From assembly GCF_011006175.1 (NCBI RefSeq), contig NZ_CP048795.1, positions 496,001-560,000 on the forward strand: 64,000 nt of DNA, written 5' to 3'. Source of the stretch: Hydrogenobacter sp. T-8 (lineage in GTDB: Bacteria > Aquificota > Aquificia > Aquificales > Aquificaceae). Shown piece by piece: positions 1 through 9,800 of this stretch. Position 1 is the stretch's first letter. Every line of letters begins with the position of its first letter. A model generated the notes under the pieces. It was not told the origin of the DNA. It worked only from the letters and a program-made list of their open reading frames with translations, and ran no database searches. The position numbers and the translations under genes are program-made.

Positions 1-1410
1 CTATATGGTGTCCAGTGGGTAATAACCGCCTACATGACCGCTTCCGCAAGTGCCATACTATTGGTGGAGTGGCTTGAGGGTCTTGTGGGTCTAAAGAGGG
101 TCTTTATGCTTGGGCTTTTTCTTTTTACCACCGCCTCCTTTTTCTGTGGTCAAGCTCAATCCCTTGAATGGATGATAGCGTCAAGGGCAGTTCAAGGCTT
201 TGGGGAAGCCCTCATTGTGGTGAGTGCGGAAGCCCTTCTTTTCTCTGCTTATGCCCCAGAAAAGCGTGGTCTTGCCATGGGTATATACGGGCTTGGTGTG
301 AGCTTTGCTCCCGCCCTTGGTCCCACACTGGGTGGCTGGATAACAGAGCACATAGACTGGAGATGGGTCTTTTATATAAACCTACCCATAGGCATCTTTA
401 ACTTCACCCTTACTTTCTTTTTCCTAAAAGACCACAAGCCTGCTCATAAGCTAAAGCTCAACTTCCTCTCTTACCTTCTTATCTCCCTTGCCACCGTGAG
501 CTTTCTCATAGTCCTCTCAAGGGGTCAAAAGGAGGGTTGGTTTGCCAGCGACTTTATACTTTACCTTTCTTTGATTTCCCTTTTCTCCTTTCTCCTTTTC
601 CTGCTTTCTGAAATGCTCTCTAAAAACAAGCTCATAGACCCGCCTATCTTCAAGATTAAGGAGTTTGTGGTAGCCTTTTGGGTTTATTGCTTTGTGCTTG
701 GCTTTTCCATGTATCAGGTCTTTTACCTTATACCTCTCTACTTTGAAAAGCTAAAGGGCTATACCACTTTTCAGACAGGTCTTGTCATACTGCCTATGGC
801 TCTCACCATAGGCTTTCTCTCTCCAGTTGCTGGCATACTTTCTGACAAGAAATCTCCAAGGCTTGCCCTATATATCGCAACCGCCATGTATCTTTCTGTT
901 GCCTTTTTGCTACTACCAAGGCTCAATTACTTCACCTCAAAGGAAACTGCCATTCTCTACCTTATAGCCATGGGCGCGGGTATGGGTTTTTTCTTTGCAC
1001 CAGTTACCCAGATGGCTCTAAAGAAGTTAGGGGACAAGACCACTCTTGGGGTAAGCCTTATGCACTATGTGAGGTTTGTGGGAGGCTCTTTTGGAACAGC
1101 CCTTGCCACCAATGACCTTCAAAGGTTTGCGACAGAAAACTTCCAAAGAAGCACAGAGATACAAAATACTTATTGGTTAAGCCTAAAAATACAGGAGGTT
1201 ACTGAATGGCTCTCTCAATTTGCTTACCAGTCAGAGGAAAGGGCAAAGGCTATGATATACCAACTTCAAAACCTTTATGCCCTTTCTGATGCCTTTGGCT
1301 CTACACTTTTCTTTGCAGCCCTTTGGGCTCTTTTTGGCAGTCTGCCAGTCTTTTACCTTCTTTGGAAGGATGCCAAGGTTCCCTTAAACACCTTTTATAG
1401 CATCCACTAA
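1..1410 (+). CDS. DHA2-family MFS drug/solute efflux transporter (5' end outside window)
   Basis: Inner-membrane proton-coupled exporter of the major facilitator superfamily, probably EmrB/QacA-like (14 transmembrane segments). The reading frame is open to the left edge; the first residues (VQWVITAYM) match the TM2 start typical of EmrB proteins, so perhaps 20-40 N-terminal residues are missing. Motif C-like residues (GVSFAPALGPTLGGWI) lie in the fifth helix region, and RAVQGFGEA precedes them. About 12 hydrophobic helices follow to the C-terminus. The substrate cannot be told from sequence. Its 3' end overlaps the convergent gcvPA by 27 bases. An EmrA-type periplasmic adaptor partner, if present, would lie upstream of the window. 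Confidence 0.85.
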   Translation, partial: LYGVQWVITAYMTASASAILLVEWLEGLVGLKRVFMLGLFLFTTASFFCGQAQSLEWMIASRAVQGFGEALIVVSAEALLFSAYAPEKRGLAMGIYGLGVSFAPALGPTLGGWITEHIDWRWVFYINLPIGIFNFTLTFFFLKDHKPAHKLKLNFLSYLLISLATVSFLIVLSRGQKEGWFASDFILYLSLISLFSFLLFLLSEMLSKNKLIDPPIFKIKEFVVAFWVYCFVLGFSMYQVFYLIPLYFEKLKGYTTFQTGLVILPMALTIGFLSPVAGILSDKKSPRLALYIATAMYLSVAFLLLPRLNYFTSKETAILYLIAMGAGMGFFFAPVTQMALKKLGDKTTLGVSLMHYVRFVGGSFGTALATNDLQRFATENFQRSTEIQNTYWLSLKIQEVTEWLSQFAYQSEERAKAMIYQLQNLYALSDAFGSTLFFAALWALFGSLPVFYLLWKDAKVPLNTFYSIH

Positions 1411-2700
1411 GCTATCCATCTCCTCTTTTGTCCTCTTTTCAGTAATAGCAAAGAGTATGGTCTTGTGATATCCAAAGCCTTCTAAGGGCACGCCTGCAAG
1501 GAAACCTGCTTTCAAAGCCTTCTGATAGAGCTCCTTTGCCCTTTCATGTCTTAGTGGAAATTCCCACAGGTGCTTTCCGCTGTAGACTTCCTCAAAGCCT
1601 ATTTCAAGAAGCCTTCTTTTGAGATATAAAGCCTTTGATAGGCTCTGCTTGGCTACCTCCCTCATACCCTCCTTTCCAAGCAAGACCATATAGAGCAGGT
1701 TTGCTAAGGCTATGAGGTTTTGGTTGGTGCATATGTTGGAGGTTGCCCTCTCTCTTCTTATGTGCTGTTCCCTTGTCTGTAGCACGAGGGTAAAGGCTCT
1801 TTTGCCCTCTATGTCTTCTGCCATGCCCACAAGCCTTCCGGGCATTCTCCTGAGATGCTCCGTCCTTACCGCAAAAAAGCCTGCATAGGGTCCTCCAAAG
1901 TTCATAGGCACGCCCATCTGCTGACCCTCTCCCACCACAATGTCCACACCAAACTCACCAGGAGGCTTAAGAATTGCCAAAGCTATAGGGTCTGCAACTA
2001 CTACGATGGGGACTTCATACTTCTTAGACAGACCCACTATTTCTCCAAGAGGTTCTACAAAACCCATGAAGTTGGGATACTGCACCGCCAAGGCATGTGT
2101 TTCTCCATCCTTAAGTAAACCCTCAAGCCTCTCAAGGTCCGTATAGCCTTCATGAGTAAGCGAACATATTTCAATCTCATCCATGTAGCCCCTTAGGTAT
2201 GTGTTTGCCACCCTTCTGTAGAGGGGGTTTACTCCTTCGCTCAACACCACCCTTTTGCCTTTGCCTCTTATAGCCCTTGCCATCAAGACCGCCTCCGCAA
2301 GGGCTGAAGCCCCATCATACATGCTTGCGTTGGCAACCTCCATGCCTGTAAGCTCACAGATAAGAGTTTGATATTCAAAGAGAGCCTGCAGTGTTCCCTG
2401 AGAGACCTCTGGCTGGTAGGGAGTATAGGCGGTAAGGAACTCACCTCTGCTGAGAATTTGCCATATTACCGACGGAATTATCCTATCGTAAGCCCCAAAG
2501 CCTGCAAAGGAAATAAGAGGTATGTTTTTCTCACTTAGGTCTTTGAAGTATCTCCTTAGCTCCTCCTCGCTCCTTGGCTTTGGAAGCTCTGGCTTTGAAA
2601 GGAGCGAGGAGTCTATGTGTGAAAAGAGGTCTTCAAGGCTTTCAAGACCAAGCTCTTTTAGAACTCTTTGTGTCTCTTCCTTTGAGTGGGGAATATACAT
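1384..2700 (-). CDS. gcvPA: Glycine dehydrogenase (decarboxylating) subunit 1, P-protein alpha half
   Basis: Half of the split P-protein of the glycine cleavage system, which decarboxylates glycine and passes the aminomethyl group to lipoyl-GcvH. At 438 aa it matches the length of split GcvPA proteins. The N-terminus (MYIPHSKEETQRVLKELG) and segments such as FLTAYTPYQPEVSQGTLQ and the glycine-rich NFGGPYAGFFAVR are family hallmarks. PLP is bound by the other half (GcvPB), which is not in this window. The ATG follows the gcvH stop codon directly (TAGATG), so the pair is translationally coupled. GcvT is also absent here, fitting the scattered gene order of Aquificota. Confidence 0.95.
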   Translation of the reverse strand: MYIPHSKEETQRVLKELGLESLEDLFSHIDSSLLSKPELPKPRSEEELRRYFKDLSEKNIPLISFAGFGAYDRIIPSVIWQILSRGEFLTAYTPYQPEVSQGTLQALFEYQTLICELTGMEVANASMYDGASALAEAVLMARAIRGKGKRVVLSEGVNPLYRRVANTYLRGYMDEIEICSLTHEGYTDLERLEGLLKDGETHALAVQYPNFMGFVEPLGEIVGLSKKYEVPIVVVADPIALAILKPPGEFGVDIVVGEGQQMGVPMNFGGPYAGFFAVRTEHLRRMPGRLVGMAEDIEGKRAFTLVLQTREQHIRRERATSNICTNQNLIALANLLYMVLLGKEGMREVAKQSLSKALYLKRRLLEIGFEEVYSGKHLWEFPLRHERAKELYQKALKAGFLAGVPLEGFGYHKTILFAITEKRTKEEMDSLVDAIKGV

Positions 2701-3228
2701 CTACCTTTCCTTTTCTTCGTAACCCAGTTCCTCCTCAGGCAAGGCTTCGATGGATTCTTCAAACCTCTCCTCTTCCTCCTCAGGTAGACTGAGCTTTATA
2801 GTCTCTCCCTTTTCATCCTTTACTATCTCCACAAGAAGCTGTGCGTAATCTTCTGCAGGCATAAGGTCTTCCACTTCCATAGGGTCAGATAACTCTATGA
2901 CAGCAAGCCAACCATCTTCGTAAGGTGATTCGTTCATAAGATGTGGCTCATCGCTTAAGGTTTCGTTTACCTCCACCACAGTTCCAGAAAGGGGTGAGTA
3001 TATGGGTGATACGCTCTTTACCGATTCCACGTTGGCTATGGTATCACCGCTTTCATAGGTCTCTCCCACCTGAGGAAGGTCCACATAGACCACATCTCCA
3101 AGCTCCTTTTGAGCATAGTCTGTTATACCTATCCATGCCTTGTTTCCCTTTACAAGAGCCCATTCGTGGTCTTTTGTGTAATACCTGTCTGTTTTTACCA
3201 CATACTTACCTACAAGTATCTCATCCAT
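2701..3228 (-). CDS. gcvH: Glycine cleavage system H protein with acidic C-terminal extension
   Basis: Lipoyl carrier protein that shuttles the aminomethyl intermediate between P, T and L proteins. The lipoyl domain spans roughly residues 12-130, with the lipoyl lysine at K71 in VESVKS. It opens with YYTKDHEWA as other GcvH proteins do. It is 175 aa, against about 125-130 usually: the last ~45 residues form a very acidic Glu-rich tail (EEEEERFEESIEALPEEE). SD AAGGAGGAAAG lies just before the ATG. Directly upstream of gcvPA. A lipoate-binding LbpA role (sulfur oxidation) is an alternative for GcvH paralogues in this phylum, but the gcvPA linkage favours glycine cleavage. Confidence 0.93.
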   Translation of the reverse strand: MDEILVGKYVVKTDRYYTKDHEWALVKGNKAWIGITDYAQKELGDVVYVDLPQVGETYESGDTIANVESVKSVSPIYSPLSGTVVEVNETLSDEPHLMNESPYEDGWLAVIELSDPMEVEDLMPAEDYAQLLVEIVKDEKGETIKLSLPEEEEERFEESIEALPEEELGYEEKER

Positions 3229-3239
3229 CGCTTTCCTCC

Positions 3240-3722
3240 TTAAAGAGTTTCATATTGTATACCATACTCCTGCCTAACCTTTTCCATTACCGCGGTTAGC
3301 TCTTTTTCCTCTCCCAACAAGCCTTCCAAAGTCCTTATAAGGTAATCAAGGTCTATTAGCCTCAAAAGGGCAATACCCTTCCATTTACCCTCCTCTGAAT
3401 ATAGGGCGTTTTGCCGTCTTTTACTGATGAATTCTTTAAGTTTATCCAGACTTATTACCTGAGAAGGGTCAAGAACAAGCACGTCGTTGCCCCTTAGTTT
3501 CCTAAGTCCTTTATAAAGCCCATAGAGAAAGGTCCCCCTATCGTTTCTTATAAAAACAAGGTCTGGAAACTTGTCTATAAAATCTTTCATTTCTGTGGTT
3601 ATTACCGCATAAAGGCTGTCTGGTCCTATGAGTTTCTTTAGGATATTTACCTTGTCTACAACCCTTTGCAGAAGGTCTCTTTCCTGAAGCAGTTTTGAAT
3701 AAAAGACTATAAGAACCTTCAT
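3240..3722 (-). CDS. Hypothetical protein, possible degenerate MobA-like nucleotidyltransferase fold
   Basis: 160 aa, soluble, no signal peptide. It starts with a hydrophobic strand (MKVLIVFYSKLL). The middle (RNDRGTFLYGLYKGLRKLRGNDVLVLDPSQ) resembles the substrate-binding and DxD region of MobA/GlmU-type NTP transferases, where a glycine-containing loop precedes a helix and an 'LVLDgD' strand. The N-terminal GGxSxRMG NTP-binding loop of that family is not visible, so an intact transferase is doubtful. It lies 11 bp upstream of gcvH on the same strand and may be co-transcribed with it. Function unknown. Confidence 0.7.
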   Translation of the reverse strand: MKVLIVFYSKLLQERDLLQRVVDKVNILKKLIGPDSLYAVITTEMKDFIDKFPDLVFIRNDRGTFLYGLYKGLRKLRGNDVLVLDPSQVISLDKLKEFISKRRQNALYSEEGKWKGIALLRLIDLDYLIRTLEGLLGEEKELTAVMEKVRQEYGIQYETL

Positions 3723-3727
3723 CCTGT

Positions 3728-3739
3728 TATAATATTATA
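3728..3739. promoter_or_regulatory. Palindromic bidirectional -10 box (TATAATATTATA)
   Basis: Lies in the 36-bp spacer between the divergent starts of the 160-aa hypothetical gene (minus) and ino1 (plus). TATAAT is read on the plus strand at 3728-3733 and on the minus strand at 3739-3734. The ino1 side keeps a leader with SD GGAGG (3749-3753), 5 nt before its ATG. On the minus side the box ends about 5 nt before the ATG, leaving almost no leader. Inference from sequence only. Confidence 0.55.
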
Positions 3740-3758
3740 AGCCTTTGCGGAGGTTAAT

Positions 3759-4859
3759 ATGCCAAAAATAAGAGTAGCAATAGCGGGCGTAGGAAACTGT
3801 GCCAGTAGCCTTGTCCAAGGTATCCATTACTATGCAAGACACAAAGAGGATGTAAGCGGTTTAATGTTTGAGGATGTGGGCGGTTATAAGCCCTGGGATA
3901 TTGAGGTGGTTGCCGCATGGGATATTGATGCCAGAAAGGTGGGGAAGGACATCTCTGAAGCCATATTTTCACAGCCCAATTGCACTACAGTCTTTGAGCC
4001 AAACGTGCCAAGGACAGGCGTTATAGTTAGAAAGGGCAAAGTTTTGGACGGATACGCAAGTCATATGGCAAACTACCCTCCAGAAAGGAGCTTTGTGCTT
4101 TCTGAAGAAAAGGAGGACGAGCTTGAGGATGTGGTAAGGATTTTGAAAGAAACAAATGCGGATGTGCTTATAAACTATGTTCCAGTTGGCTCTGAAGAGG
4201 CGGCAAGGTTCTACGCAAGGGCATGCCTTGAGGCGGGAGTGTCCTTTGTAAACGGTATGCCTACCTTTATAGTCTCTGACCCAGAATGGGCGGAGAAGTT
4301 TGAAAAGGCAGGCATTCCTGTTGTAGGGGATGACATAAAGTCTCAGGTGGGTGCAACCATAGTCCACAGGACTTTGGTTCAACTCTTCCTTGACAGAGGG
4401 GTAAAGATTGACAGGACATACCAGCTAAACTTTGGTGGAAATACAGACTTTCTTAATATGCTTGAGAGGGAAAGGCTAAAGACAAAAAAGGTCTCAAAAA
4501 CTCAGGCGGTATCCTCTCTTATCCCCTACGAGATGGACCCCTACAGCATCCACATAGGACCTTCTGACTGGGTCCCCTGGCTAAAGGACAGAAAAATAGC
4601 CTATATACGCATTGAAGGAAGGCTTTTTGGCGATGTGCCCATGTATGTGGAACTAAAGCTGGACGTAGAAGATTCTCCAAACAGTGCAGGTTCTATGATA
4701 GATGCCATAAGGTGCTGTAAACTTGCCAGAGACAGGGGCATAGGTGGACCCTTATACTCCATAAGTGCCTACACCATGAAGCATCCTCCGGTGCAGTATC
4801 CTGACTGGCAGGCAAGGAAAATGGTGGAAGAGTTTATAAGTGGAAAGAGGGAAAGGTAG
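3759..4859 (+). CDS. ino1: Inositol-3-phosphate (myo-inositol-1-phosphate) synthase
   Basis: NAD-dependent cyclisation of glucose-6-phosphate to inositol-3-phosphate, the entry to inositol lipids and di-myo-inositol-phosphate-type thermoprotectants. 366 aa, typical of the short prokaryotic class. The Rossmann motif [20 protein letters not shown] is at residues 6-25. [13 protein letters not shown] and [12 protein letters not shown] are the conserved catalytic-domain blocks. SD GGAGG sits 5 nt before the ATG. The 3' end overlaps waaA by 20 bases. The following gene is unrelated in pathway, so the operon link may be only positional. Confidence 0.93.
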   Translation: MPKIRVAIAGVGNCASSLVQGIHYYARHKEDVSGLMFEDVGGYKPWDIEVVAAWDIDARKVGKDISEAIFSQPNCTTVFEPNVPRTGVIVRKGKVLDGYASHMANYPPERSFVLSEEKEDELEDVVRILKETNADVLINYVPVGSEEAARFYARACLEAGVSFVNGMPTFIVSDPEWAEKFEKAGIPVVGDDIKSQVGATIVHRTLVQLFLDRGVKIDRTYQLNFGGNTDFLNMLERERLKTKKVSKTQAVSSLIPYEMDPYSIHIGPSDWVPWLKDRKIAYIRIEGRLFGDVPMYVELKLDVEDSPNSAGSMIDAIRCCKLARDRGIGGPLYSISAYTMKHPPVQYPDWQARKMVEEFISGKRER

Positions 4860-5886
4860 GCTCTGGTTTCACACCGCAAGCGTAGGAGAGTTTAACACCG
4901 CAAAGCCACTCCTCAAGAGGCTTTATAAAGACCATCACATAACCCTTACCTACTTCTCTCCACGGGCGAAAAGGTATTTACAAAGCCAAGAGGGCAAGGG
5001 CTACTTTCATGAACTCTATAGGCTACCACTGGACCTTCCACCCTTTGTGAAAAGTTTTGAAAAAAGGATAAAACCCAGTGCTATTCTAATTATGGAAAGG
5101 GAACTCTGGCCCTTTCTCCTTCTATCAACCAAAGCTCCAAAGGTTTGGCTAAACGCCTATACAAAGGGAGGTCTGTTAGAAAGGCTATTGTCCAAAAGGT
5201 TTTCTCTAATATTAGCGAGGGAAGAGAAGGATGCAGAGAAGTTTAGGTCTTACGGAATATCTGAGGTGTTTGCCTGTGGCAATCTTAAATTTGTCTTTGA
5301 AGAACCACCACCTGTAGAGATAAAGTTGGAAACTTCAAAACTCCTCGTGGCAGGTAGCACCCACCCGGGGGAAGAGGAGGTCATAAAAAGGGTATACGAA
5401 AGGCTTTTAAAGGAACTCAAAGAGGTCAAGCTCCTAATAGCACCAAGACATATAAGCAGGGCTACAGAAGTCTTAAGGCTTTTTCAAAACTTGGGGGCAA
5501 GTTTAAGAAGTAAGGAAGAAGAAGGATGGAATGTGCTTGTGCTTGATACTCTTGGCGAGCTTTTTTCACTGTATAGATACGCAAAGGTTAGCTTTGTGGG
5601 TGGAACGCTTGTCCCTGTAGGAGGGCATAACCTCCTTGAACCTGCCTATTTTGGAAAGCCCGTGCTTTACGGACCGTATACGCACAAGGTAGGAGAGCTT
5701 AGAGCTTTTTTGGAAAAGATTGGGCTCGGCTTTTGTGTTAGAGACGAAAAGGAGTTATACAAGACCGTATTAAGACTGTTTACAGAAGAAGATACTGAAA
5801 AACACACCACACTAAAGGAACACGGGGAGAAAGTCCTCGAATGCTATCTGTTTCATCTAAACGCCTTTCTGGAAAAAGTTTTGTAA
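4840..5886 (+). CDS. waaA: 3-deoxy-D-manno-octulosonic acid (Kdo) transferase, short Aquifex type
   Basis: Transfers Kdo from CMP-Kdo to lipid A at the inner membrane during LPS core synthesis. 348 aa, GT-B fold. The N-terminal [15 protein letters not shown] block carries the catalytic Glu of the family (GEFN). In the C-terminal half, [20 protein letters not shown] is the CMP-Kdo binding region. It lacks the ~45-residue N-terminal membrane anchor of the ~420-aa proteobacterial enzymes, as does the A. aeolicus enzyme as I recall it. GTG start at 4840, preceded by GGAAG at 4826-4830, overlapping ino1 by 20 bases. Confidence 0.93.
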   Translation: MERGKGRLWFHTASVGEFNTAKPLLKRLYKDHHITLTYFSPRAKRYLQSQEGKGYFHELYRLPLDLPPFVKSFEKRIKPSAILIMERELWPFLLLSTKAPKVWLNAYTKGGLLERLLSKRFSLILAREEKDAEKFRSYGISEVFACGNLKFVFEEPPPVEIKLETSKLLVAGSTHPGEEEVIKRVYERLLKELKEVKLLIAPRHISRATEVLRLFQNLGASLRSKEEEGWNVLVLDTLGELFSLYRYAKVSFVGGTLVPVGGHNLLEPAYFGKPVLYGPYTHKVGELRAFLEKIGLGFCVRDEKELYKTVLRLFTEEDTEKHTTLKEHGEKVLECYLFHLNAFLEKVL

Positions 5887-5902
5887 AATATTTCCGTTAG
5901 AC

Positions 5903-7396
5903 ATGAAAGATTTGAAAGTTAACCTTCTGCTCTTAATACTTATACTTTCCTTCTCTGTAGCGGTAGTATTGCTAAGACCCATAAACCTCGGTCTTGACCT
6001 CAAGGGTGGCATATCTATGGTTATCCAGCCCGATATGAACTACAGCCTTGAGCAAGAGTATGAAAGGATTTCAAAAGACATGGAACAAAAGTTCAGGGAG
6101 GAGGGGATAAGGGTCCTTGATGTAGTTGCGAGTAAGGAAGGCATAAAGATAGAACTTCTTGATGAGGGGCATTATACAAAACTTGTTTCCTTAATTGAGA
6201 AGGAGTTTCCAAGGTTTACGGTGGCAGGAAGACAAAAGGGTGAGGTGCTTATAAGGTTCAAAGACACAGAACTGGAACAACTCAAAAATGGTGTGCTAAA
6301 TCAGACCATAGAGGTGCTTCGCAAAAGAATTGACGAACTTGGTGTAGTCCAGCCTGTTATAACGCGCATAGGTGCGGACAGAATACTGGTGGAGCTTCCC
6401 GGTGTATTAGATATTCAAAGGGCAAAGTCTATAGTGGGAAAGACTGCACTTTTAGAGCTAAAGCTGGTGGTGGAGGCTGGACCGAGAGAGGCTCTCCAAG
6501 AAAAGCTCACAAAGGACTATGAGCTTTTACCAGACCAAACGGGCAATGAGTGGTTTCTTTTGGAAAAACTTCCTGTGGTAACTGGGGCAGACCTAAAGAC
6601 CGCCTACACCACCACCGACGAGTTTGGCATGCCAGCGGTGGGCTTTGAGCTAACGGGCAAAGGTGCAGAGGTTTTTGCGCGGGCTACAGAGCAAAACATC
6701 GGCAGAAGGCTTGCCATAGTGCTTGACAAAAGGGTAATATCCGCACCGGTCATAAGAAGTAGGATAAGCGACAGGGGTCAGATAAGCGGAAACTTCACAC
6801 CAGAAGAGGCAAAAGAGCTCGCAATAGTGCTAAGAGCTGGTGCTCTTCCCACAAAGGTTCAGTTCTTGCAAGAGGTCGTGGTTGGTCCGTCCTTGGGAAG
6901 GGATGCCATAGAACAGGGAATAAAGGCTGGTGTAGCGGGCTTTTTACTCCTTGTGGCGATTTTGATAGGCAGATACAAAACTGCGGGCATTACCGCCACC
7001 TTTTCCATAATCCTTAACGCTCTGATGCTCTGGGCTGGTCTCGTGCTTCTTGGTGGCACGCTTACCCTACCGGGCATCGCAGGCATAATACTCAACATGG
7101 GCATAGCGGTAGATTCAAACGTGCTCATATTTGAGAGGGTAAAGGAAGAGCTAAGGTTGGGCAACAGCGTCAGAAAATCCATTGAACTGGGCTACAGGAG
7201 AACTCTGAGTGCGGTATGGGACACGCATATAACCCTTCTTGTTGCAGCTCTAATACTCTTCCAGTTTGGAAGCGGTCCTGTAAAGGGCTTTGCCACCACC
7301 CTTACTATAGGGACGATAGCCTCTTTCATTTCCAATGTATACTTTGCCAAGGTTTTGCTTGAACTATTAAGCAAACTGAAATTTTTCAAGGTATAG
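5903..7396 (+). CDS. secD: Protein translocase subunit SecD
   Basis: Proton-driven accessory subunit of the Sec translocon. 497 aa: N-terminal TM (residues 7-25), GLDLKGG motif (31-37), large periplasmic P1 domain with LRKRIDELGVVQPVI, then five TM helices in the last ~160 residues including GMAVDSN-like GIAVDSNVLIFERVKEE. No secF follows: the next gene is convergent and unrelated. SecF must be elsewhere if present; separate secD and secF loci occur in Aquificota. Starts 16 bp after waaA. Confidence 0.95.
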   Translation: MKDLKVNLLLLILILSFSVAVVLLRPINLGLDLKGGISMVIQPDMNYSLEQEYERISKDMEQKFREEGIRVLDVVASKEGIKIELLDEGHYTKLVSLIEKEFPRFTVAGRQKGEVLIRFKDTELEQLKNGVLNQTIEVLRKRIDELGVVQPVITRIGADRILVELPGVLDIQRAKSIVGKTALLELKLVVEAGPREALQEKLTKDYELLPDQTGNEWFLLEKLPVVTGADLKTAYTTTDEFGMPAVGFELTGKGAEVFARATEQNIGRRLAIVLDKRVISAPVIRSRISDRGQISGNFTPEEAKELAIVLRAGALPTKVQFLQEVVVGPSLGRDAIEQGIKAGVAGFLLLVAILIGRYKTAGITATFSIILNALMLWAGLVLLGGTLTLPGIAGIILNMGIAVDSNVLIFERVKEELRLGNSVRKSIELGYRRTLSAVWDTHITLLVAALILFQFGSGPVKGFATTLTIGTIASFISNVYFAKVLLELLSKLKFFKV

Positions 7397-7414
7397 GCCT
7401 CTAAAGATAGAGGC
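7397..7414. terminator. Small inverted repeat at the secD 3' end
   Basis: GCCTCT-AAAGAT-AGAGGC forms a perfect 6-bp stem with a 6-nt loop immediately after the secD stop codon, between two convergent genes and overlapping the last codons of the minus-strand gene. There is no clear U-tract on either strand, so this is at best a weak terminator or mRNA 3' end stabiliser. Confidence 0.3.
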
Positions 7415-8771
7415 TAAAGCTCCCTTTTACATCTTCTGAAAGCTCAGATATGGATGGGTTGTTCAATTTTTCCCTGGTATCCCTTTTTGAACCCTGTCTG
7501 TGGTCTGAGCTATAGAGGTTGCTACCGTTGAACCTGAGCAGTTCAAGGTCTAAACCAAGGTTTTGAAGGGATTGAACAAGTCTTTGAACATCCAAGGCTG
7601 TGGGCTGTCTGTAAAAATCCTCCTTCAGGTTTATAAACAGCTTGAGCCTATCGCCGAAAAGCGTAAACTTTACACTACCCTCTTCAAGATGAAGGTTTAC
7701 ATGCTTTGGCTCGTGAAAGTATGTGGGCTGAGGTCTTTCAATCCTTTCTACCTGCTGTGCCTTATCAATCTGCGGTTTTACACTCCTGCTGTGCCCGTCT
7801 GTCAGTATTAGGTCAGGGGATTCTCTATCCGCCATGTGTTTTTTCTCGCCTTCTTTTTCTTCATCAGCATAAACTAACACCTTGACCTGTGGAGGATCCT
7901 TTTGAGGAAATTCATCAAGGAGAATCTGAGCCTTTGTGAAACTTATTTTGTCTTGTCTTTGAGGTTCTTCAAATCCGCCAGGTGTTAGAATGGGTTTGCT
8001 CTGTTCCTCTTTTGCCTTTTGCTCTCTGTAGTTTATCTCAGGAAAATTCTTAAAGGTTTCTCTTCCAAGCTGGAGGTCTTCCTTGACCTTAGGGCTATCA
8101 CTGAAATCAGAGGACTCATAAAACCCCTCAAAAGGCACAGAGGTTTCTGGAGCAGGATAGGGGAGGAGTCTTGCCATCTCTGATCTGTTTACCCTATCAA
8201 CAAACTCGGGTTGAACCTGTGGTATAAACTGTTTGAAAGCGTCAACGTTCTTCTCCTGAACTTTGTGGATGACTTTGGGTTCTATAGTAGGCTTTTCCAT
8301 ATAGACAAACATCTCAGACACTTCTTCAGATTGCTCAATTCTTCGTAGATGCTCTGCTTCGCTCTTTTTTGCTTGAATATCTACATTAGTTAAACTTTGT
8401 AATCCTTCTGATTCAATAATGAAAGGAACGGTCCATGATGTGTCTGATTTCCATATAAGCTGATTTCCCAAAATCCGCACTGTTTGTTTATCTGCAACAT
8501 TGGTTTTGCTTTGACCCTTCGGTATCTCCAATAGACTTTCATTAGGTTGTTTTTCTATAGTTTCCTCTGGATATATGACACCCATAGGAATAGGTATAAA
8601 AAACACTTCTTCTGTAATACCCAAGTCTTGTTTCACCTTTTCCTTGTTTGGTATCACCTCTTCAAGAGCCTCAAGGAGGGCATCCTCAAAAGAGGGGGTA
8701 GTGTATTGAAAAAAAGCCTTATAAGTTAGTTCTACACTCTGCGGGGCTACTTCCAGTATCTTCTCCTCCAT
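7401..8771 (-). CDS. Low-complexity protein with a FliK-like (flagellar hook-length) C-terminal domain
   Basis: 456 aa, soluble. Residues 1 to ~360 are Gln/Glu/Pro/Lys-rich with no recognisable fold. The C-terminal part from about residue 365 ([20 protein letters not shown] followed by a helix and [15 protein letters not shown]) has the strand-strand-helix-strand pattern of the Flg_hook domain of FliK, where x-L-x-x-L-x-x-x-G-L precedes the last strand. FliK proteins have exactly this layout of a disordered N-terminus and a compact C-terminal domain, so a hook/needle-length ruler is plausible but unproven. No flagellar genes are nearby. SD GGAGGGGA before the ATG and a minus-strand TATAAT at 8801-8796. 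Confidence 0.55.
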   Translation of the reverse strand: MEEKILEVAPQSVELTYKAFFQYTTPSFEDALLEALEEVIPNKEKVKQDLGITEEVFFIPIPMGVIYPEETIEKQPNESLLEIPKGQSKTNVADKQTVRILGNQLIWKSDTSWTVPFIIESEGLQSLTNVDIQAKKSEAEHLRRIEQSEEVSEMFVYMEKPTIEPKVIHKVQEKNVDAFKQFIPQVQPEFVDRVNRSEMARLLPYPAPETSVPFEGFYESSDFSDSPKVKEDLQLGRETFKNFPEINYREQKAKEEQSKPILTPGGFEEPQRQDKISFTKAQILLDEFPQKDPPQVKVLVYADEEKEGEKKHMADRESPDLILTDGHSRSVKPQIDKAQQVERIERPQPTYFHEPKHVNLHLEEGSVKFTLFGDRLKLFINLKEDFYRQPTALDVQRLVQSLQNLGLDLELLRFNGSNLYSSDHRQGSKRDTREKLNNPSISELSEDVKGSFSLYL

Positions 8772-8849
8772 TTTCCCCTCCGCCGATGCGATTTAATTAT
8801 AAGCATTATTTTGAGTTTGACAAGTCTATTTATATATTTTATTTTAAGT

Positions 8850-9800
8850 ATGGAGGTAAAGGCTTTTTACTGGAAGGGTGATGCTCTTGAACTGTTGGAC
8901 CAGAGAGAGCTTCCTGAAAAGGAAGTATGGCTTAGGCTGAAAGATTACAGGGAGGTTGCTCAAGCTATAAGGGACATGGCTGTAAGGGGAGCACCCGCTA
9001 TTGGATGCGTAGCCGCTTACGGCTTTGTCCTTGGCGTTAGGTCCGGAGAAGACCCTGAAAAGGTCTATGAAACCCTCAAAAATACAAGACCAACCGCATA
9101 CAACCTTTTCTGGGCTCTTGATAGAATGAAAAAGGTTTTTGAAGAAGGAAAGGATATAGAGGCAGAAGCAAGAGCCATAGAAGAAGAAGATTACCAAGCC
9201 AATAAAAGAATGGGAGAAATAGGTCAGTCTCTCATTCCACACGGAGCGAGAGTGCTAACCCACTGCAACACGGGTGCTCTGGCAACCGCTGGCTGGGGCA
9301 CAGCCCTTGGTGTTATTAGGTCAGCCCACTACGCAGGAAAGAATATCTTTGTATGGGTTGACGAGACAAGACCATATCTTCAGGGCTCAAGGCTGACCGC
9401 ATGGGAGCTTCTTAGGGAGAATATACCCCATAGCATTATCACAGACTCAACTGCAGGCTTTCTTATGAAAAGGGGCATGGTGGACTGTGTCATAGTGGGT
9501 GCGGACAGGATAACTAAGGATTATTATGTGGCAAACAAGATAGGAACATACGCCCTCTCAGTGCTTGCAAAAGCTCATGGAATACCCTTTTATGTGGTAG
9601 CACCCAAGTCCACCTTTGACCGGGGTTATACTACTGAAGATAGCATAGTCATAGAGGAGAGGAGCGAGAGGGAGGTGAAGTTTATAAAGGGTATTCCCGT
9701 AGCTCCTGAGAATTCGCCTGCCCTTCACCTCGCCTTTGACATAACTCCACCAGAGAACATAACCGCCATAATAACTGAGGAAGGTATAATAAAACTATGA
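8850..9800 (+). CDS. mtnA: S-methyl-5-thioribose-1-phosphate isomerase
   Basis: Methionine salvage: isomerises 5-methylthioribose-1-P to methylthioribulose-1-P. 316 aa, eIF2B-like fold. Hallmarks are [36 protein letters not shown] (catalytic Cys) and [12 protein letters not shown] with the conserved Asp. The frame extends 13 codons upstream, but [18 protein letters not shown] is the normal start of the family and the extension is AT-rich promoter-like sequence, so ATG 8850 is chosen. The stop overlaps the next start (ATGA). Confidence 0.94.
   Translation: MEVKAFYWKGDALELLDQRELPEKEVWLRLKDYREVAQAIRDMAVRGAPAIGCVAAYGFVLGVRSGEDPEKVYETLKNTRPTAYNLFWALDRMKKVFEEGKDIEAEARAIEEEDYQANKRMGEIGQSLIPHGARVLTHCNTGALATAGWGTALGVIRSAHYAGKNIFVWVDETRPYLQGSRLTAWELLRENIPHSIITDSTAGFLMKRGMVDCVIVGADRITKDYYVANKIGTYALSVLAKAHGIPFYVVAPKSTFDRGYTTEDSIVIEERSEREVKFIKGIPVAPENSPALHLAFDITPPENITAIITEEGIIKL

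Noticed and set aside
2701-3228. LbpA-type sulfur-oxidation lipoate carrier instead of GcvH
   Set aside because: Directly coupled to gcvPA and no sHdr genes nearby, so glycine cleavage is preferred.
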